From Nemopilema nomurai (lineage: Eukaryota; Cnidaria; Scyphozoa; Rhizostomeae; Rhizostomatidae), in the NCBI GenBank assembly GCA_003864495.1, contig ML133401.1, positions 7,042,698 through 7,106,697 on the forward strand: 64,000 nucleotides of DNA, in the 5' to 3' direction. This document shows, in pieces, positions 59,041-64,000 of this stretch; positions within the stretch are counted from its first letter, which is position 1, and every line of letters begins with the position of its first letter. Both the position numbers and the translations under genes were made by a program. The notes under the pieces are model-generated. The model saw only the letters and a list, made by a program, of their open reading frames with translations, did not search any database and was not told the origin of the DNA.

Positions 59041-59936
59041 AGTTATTTATTTCTCCTGTGGATCCCGGCATGTTTTGTACCCTTCCACAGGAAGCAAAAG
59101 ACGCATGACCTGCAAGACTTGTAGTTCAACAGTCACTCTAGTCTCATTTCTGTCGTAAATCAAAGGTATAGAATGATGTAGAGCAACATTGTTTTTCAAA
59201 ATGACTAACATATTTGCTATATTTACTTATTTATTTCTCCTGTGGATTCCGACGTTTTTCGTACTCTTCCACCGAAAGCAAAAGAAGGATGACCTGCAAG
59301 ACTTGTAGTACAACAGTCACTCTAGTCTCATTTCTGTCGTAAATCAAAGGTTTAGAATGGTGTAGAGCAACATTGTTTTTCAAAATGACTAACTTATTCC
59401 CAATATTTATTTATTTTTCTTGCTGTGGATCCCGACGTTTTTCTTACCCTTCCACAGGAAGCAATAGACGCATGATCTGCAAGACTTTTAGTACTGCAGT
59501 CACTCTAGTCTCATTTCTGTCGTAAATCTAAGATTTAGAATGGTGTAGAGCAACATTGTTTTTCGAAATGACTAACATATTTGCTATATTTAGTTATTTA
59601 TTTCTCCTGTGGATTCCGACGTTTTTCGTACTCTTCCACCGAAAGCAAAAGAAGGATGACCTGCAAGACTTGTAGTACAACAGTCACTCTAGTCTCATTT
59701 CTGTCGTAAATCAAAGGTTTAGAATGGTGTAGAGCAAAATTTTTTTTCAAAATGACTAACTTATTTCCAATATTTATTTATTTTTCTTACTGTGGATCCC
59801 GACGTTTTTCGTACCCTTCCACAGGAAGCAATAGACGCATGATCTGCAAGAGTTCTTGTACAACAGTCACGCTAGTCTCATTTCTGTCGTAAATCAAAGA
59901 TATAGAATGGTCTAGAACAACATTATTTTTCAAAAT

Positions 59937-60960
59937 GACTAACATATTTGCTATATTTACTTATTCATTTCTCCTGTGGAACCCGACCCTTTTCGTACCC
60001 TTCACAGAAAGCAAAAGACGCATGAGCTGCACGACTGGTAGTACAACAGTCACTCTAGTCTCATTTCTGTCGTAAATCAAAGGTATAGAATGGTCTAGAA
60101 CAACATTGTTTTTCGAAATGACTAACATATTTGCTATATTTACTTGTTTATTTCTCCTGTGGATCCCGACGTTTTTCGTACCCTTTCATAGGTAGCAAAA
60201 GACGCATGAGCTGCACGACTGGTAGTACAACAGTCACTCTAGTCTCATTTCTGTCGTAAATCAAAGGTATAGAATGGTCTAGAACAACATTGTTTTTCAA
60301 AATGACTAACTTATATGCTATATTTACTTATTTATTTCTCCTGTGGATCCCGACCTTTTTCGTACCCTTTCAAAGGTAGCAAAAGACGCATGACCTGCAA
60401 GACTTGTAGTACAGCAGTCACTCTAGTCTCATTTCTGTCGTAAATAAAAGGTGTAGAATGGTGTAGAACAACATTGTTTTTCGAAATGACTAACATATTT
60501 GCTATATTTACTTATTTATTTCTCCTGTGGATTCCGACGTTTTTCGTACCCTTCCACCGAAAGCAAAAGACGCATGACCTGCAAGACTGGTAGTACAACA
60601 GTCACTCTAGTTTGTCGTAAATCAAAGATATAGAATGGTCTAGAACAACATTATTTTTCAAAATGACTAACATATTTGCTATATTTACTTATTCATTTCT
60701 CCTGTGGAACCCGACCCTTTTCGTACCCTTCACAGAAAGCAAAAGACGCATGAGCTGCACGACTGGTAGTACAACAGTCACTCTAGTCTCATTTCTGTCG
60801 TAAATCAAAGGTATAGAATGGTCTAGAACAACATTGTTTTTCGAAATGACTAACATATTTGCTATATTTACTTGTTTATTTCTCCTGTGGATCCCGACGT
60901 TTTTCGTACCCTTTCATAGGTAGCAAAAGACGCATGAGCTGCACGACTGGTAGTACAACA
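59937..60960. repeat. Recent four-monomer duplication within the satellite
   Basis: The block around 59940-60240, with the distinctive ACCCGACCCTTTTCGT and TTTCATAGGTAGC variants, recurs near-identically at 60660-60960, about 718 bp away (four monomers). Confidence 0.8.
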
Positions 60961-61039
60961 GTCACTCTAGTCTCATTTCTGTCGTAAATCAAAGGTGTAG
61001 AATGGTCTAGAACAACATTGTTTTTCAAAATGACTAACT

Positions 61040-62060
61040 TATTTCCAATATTTATTTATTTTTCTTACTGTGGATCCCGACGTTTTTCTTACCATTCTAT
61101 AGGAAGCAATAGACGCATGATCTGCCAGACTTTTAGTACAGCAGTCACTCTACTCTCATTTCTTTCGTAAATCAAAGGTATAGAATGGTGTAGAACAACA
61201 TTGTTTTTCGAAATGTCTAACGTATTTGCTATGTTCACTTATGTATTTGTCCTGTGGTTCCCGACGTTTTTCGTACCTTTCAACAGGAAGCAATAGGCGC
61301 ATGATCTGCAATACTTGTAGAACAACATTGTTTTTCGAAATGACTAACATATTTGCTATATTTAGTTATTTATTTCTCCTGTGGAACCCGACCTTTTTCG
61401 TACCCTTCCACAGAAAGCAAAAGACGCATAACCTGCAAGACTTGTAGTACAGCAGTCACTCTAGTCTCATTTCTGTCGTAAATCAAAGGTATAGAATGGT
61501 GTAGAACAACATTGTTTTTCGAAATGACTAACTTATATGCTATATTTACTTATTTATTTCTCTTGTGGATCCCGACCTTTTTCGTACCCTTCCACAGGAA
61601 GCAAAAGACGCATTACCTGCAAGACTTGTACTTCAACAGTCACTCTAGTCTCATTTCTGTCGTAAATCAAAGGTTTAGAATGGTGTAGAGCAACATTGTT
61701 TTTCAAAATGACTAACTTATTTCCAATATTTATTTATTTTTCTTACTGTGGATCCCGACGTTTTTCTTACCCTTCTATAGGAAGCAATAGACGCATGATC
61801 TGCCAGACTTTTAGTATAGCAGTCACTCTACTCTCATTTCTTTCGTAAATCAAAGGTATAGAATGGTGTAGAACAACATTGTTTTTCGAAATGTCTAACG
61901 TATTTGCTATGTTCACTTATGTATTTGTCCTGTGGTTCCCGACGTTTTTCGTACCTTTCAACAGGAAGCAATAGGCGCATGATCTGCAATACTTGTAGAA
62001 CAACATTGTTTTTCGAAATGACTAACATATTTGCTATATTTAGTTATTTATTTCTCCTGT
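61040..62060. repeat. Second recent duplication, including the shortened monomer
   Basis: The segment containing CTTCTATAGGAAGC / CATTCTATAGGAAGC, TGCCAGACTTTTAGTA and the shortened monomer at about 61097-61380 recurs at about 61775-62060, a 678-bp offset. Confidence 0.8.
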
Positions 62061-64000
62061 GGATCCAGGCATGTTTTGTACCCTTCCACCGAAAGCAAAA
62101 GACGGATGACCTGCAACAGTACAACAGTCAACAGTCACGCTAGTCTCATTTCTGTCGTAAATCAAAGTTATAGAATGGTCTAGAATAACATTGTTTTTCG
62201 AAATGACTAACATATTTACTATATTTAGTTATTTATTTCTCCTGTGGAACCCGACCTTTTTCGTACCCTTCCACAGAAAGCAAAAGACGCATAACCTGCA
62301 CGACTGGTAGTACAACAGTCACTCTACTCTCATTTCTGTCGTAAATCAAAGGTATAGAATGGTCTAGAACAACATTGTTTTTCGAAATGACTAACATATT
62401 TGCTATATTTACTTATTTATTTCTCCTGTGGATCCCGACGTTTTTCGTACCCTTCCACAGAATGCAAAAGACGCATAACCTGCACGACTGGTAGTACAAG
62501 AGTCACTCTAGTCTCATTTCTGTCGTAGATCAAAGGTATAGTATGGTCTAGAACAACATTGTTTTTCGAAATGTCTAATGTATTTTCTATGTTCACTTAT
62601 GTATTTGTCCTGTGGTTCCCGACGTTTTTCGTACCTTTCCACAGGAAGCAATAGGCGCATGATCTGCAAGACTTGTAGTACAGCAGTCACGCTAGTCTCA
62701 TTTCTGTCGTAAATCAAAGGTATAGAATGGTGTAGAACAACATTGTTTTTCGAAATGACTAACATATTTGCTATACTTAGTTATTTATTTCTCCTGTGGA
62801 TCCCGGCATGTTTTGTACCCTTCCACAGGAAGCAAAAGACGCATGACCTGCAAGACTGGTAGTACAACAGTCACTCTAGTCTCATTTCTCTCGTAAATCA
62901 AAGGTATAGAATGGTCTAGAACAACATTGTTTTTCGAAATGACTAAAATATATCCTATATTTAGTTATTTATTTCTCGTGTGGATCCCGACCTTTTTCGT
63001 ACCCTTTCAAAGGTAGCAAAAGACGCATGACCTGCAAGACTTGTAGTACAACAGTCACTCTAGTCTCATTTCTGTCGTAAATCAAAGGTTTAGAATGGTG
63101 TAGAGCAACATTGTTTTTCAAAATGACTAACTTATTTCCAATATTTTTTTTTTTCTTACTGTGGATCCCGACGTTTTTCTTACCCTTCCACAGGAAGCAA
63201 TAGACGCATGATCTGCAAGACTTTTAGTACAGCAGTCACTCTAGTCTCATTTCTGTCGTAAATCAAAGGTTTAGAATGGTGTAGAGCAACATTGTTTTTC
63301 GAAATGACTAACATATTTGCTATATTTAGTTATTTATTTCTCCTGTGGATCCCGGCATGTTTTGTACCCTTCCACAGGAAGCAAAAGACGCATGACCTGC
63401 AAGACTTGTAGTTCATTAGTCACTCTAGTCTCATTTCTGTCGTAAATCAAAGGTATAGAATGGTCTAGAACAACATTGTTTTTCGAAATGACTAACATAT
63501 TTGCTATATTTACTTGTTTATTTCTCCTGTGGATCCCGACGTATTTCGTACCCTTCCAAAGGAAGAAAAAGACGCATGATCTGCAAGACTTGTATTACAG
63601 CAGTCACTCTAGTCCCTTTTCTGTCGTTAATCAAAGGTATAGAATGGTCTAGAACAACATTGTTTTTCGAAATGACTAACAAATTTGCTATATTTACTTG
63701 TTTATTTCTCCTGTGGACCCCGACGTTTTTCGTACCCTTCCAGAGGAAGAAAAAGACGCATGACCTGCAAGACTTGTAGTACAGCAGTCACTCTAGTCCC
63801 ATTTCTGTCGTAAATCAAAGGTATAGAATGGTGTAGAACAACATTGTTTTTCGAAATGACTAACATATTCACTATATTTCCTTTTTTATTTCTACTGTGG
63901 ATCCCGACGTTTTTCGTACCCTTCCACAGGAAGAAAAAGACGCATGATCTGCAAGACTTGTAGTACAGCAGTCACTCTAGTCCCATTTCTGTCGTAAATC

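Larger units (their letters stand above)
38083..64000. repeat. 183-bp satellite array, about 140 monomers, continuing past the window
   Basis: The monomer length is 183 bp (for example GGATCCCGACG at 38238, 38421 and 38604, and its variant at 38787). Each monomer carries TGTGGATCCCGACGTTTTTC, a TTCCACAGG segment, ACCTGCAAGACTTGTAGTAC, CACTCTAGTCTCATTTCTGT and an AT-rich segment (TTTGCTATATTTACTTATTT). Monomers differ by a few to about 15 percent by eye. Variants recur in blocks, so there is higher-order structure. 183 is a multiple of three, so 61-codon-period open frames appear on the minus strand (VLQVLQVMRLLLPVEGYEK). They are not genes. Confidence 0.98.

Noticed and set aside
38083..64000. 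Recurrent short open frames such as VLQVLQVMRLLLPVEGYEKRR
   Set aside because: The monomer is 183 bp, a multiple of three, so one minus-strand frame repeats every 61 codons. The frames are interrupted by monomer variation and show no protein-level conservation.

Overview
The window is nuclear DNA of an invertebrate animal. Two intron-rich genes with short exons and GT-AG (one GC-AG) splice sites lie on the minus strand. Around and inside them are animal-type transposons (BEL/Pao, Penelope-like, hAT/ZMYM1-like, Tc1/mariner-like) and very large tandem arrays. The overall look suggests a cnidarian, perhaps a coral or sea anemone. That assignment is inference from protein style and repeat types only.

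Layout. 1-5763: most of a BEL/Pao LTR retrotransposon on the minus strand, broken by three single-base frameshifts and cut by the window edge. 5764-7566: repeat debris and a 13-bp tandem repeat. 7567-28917: a gene for UVRAG (the Vps38-like subunit of the class III PI3-kinase/Vps34 complex), assembled here from 17 proposed exons (about 762 residues). Its introns hold a mariner-like non-autonomous element, several small tandem repeats, a truncated Penelope-like element, and a 6-kb, 23-bp minisatellite that starts only about 5-13 bases inside a splice donor. 31175-37979: a complete TMEM164 gene, six exons and 290 residues, with a decayed hAT/ZMYM1-like transposon in its last intron. 38083-64000: a 26-kb array of a 183-bp satellite (about 140 monomers) with higher-order structure. 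It begins about 100 bases upstream of the TMEM164 start codon and runs off the window.

How the genes relate. UVRAG and TMEM164 are arranged head to tail with roughly 2.3 kb between them. UVRAG acts in autophagosome and endosome maturation through Vps34. TMEM164 is a multi-pass membrane acyltransferase-like protein linked in vertebrates to ether-lipid synthesis, autophagy and ferroptosis. Nothing in the sequence shows that they are co-regulated. The most unusual features are the two giant arrays placed hard against gene-functional sites: a splice donor in UVRAG and the promoter of TMEM164.

Limits. Exon calls rest on reading-frame continuity, splice consensus and remembered family similarity. 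No alignment or transcript data were available. The very long open frames inside the two arrays are by-products of repeats that lack stop codons and are not annotated as genes.
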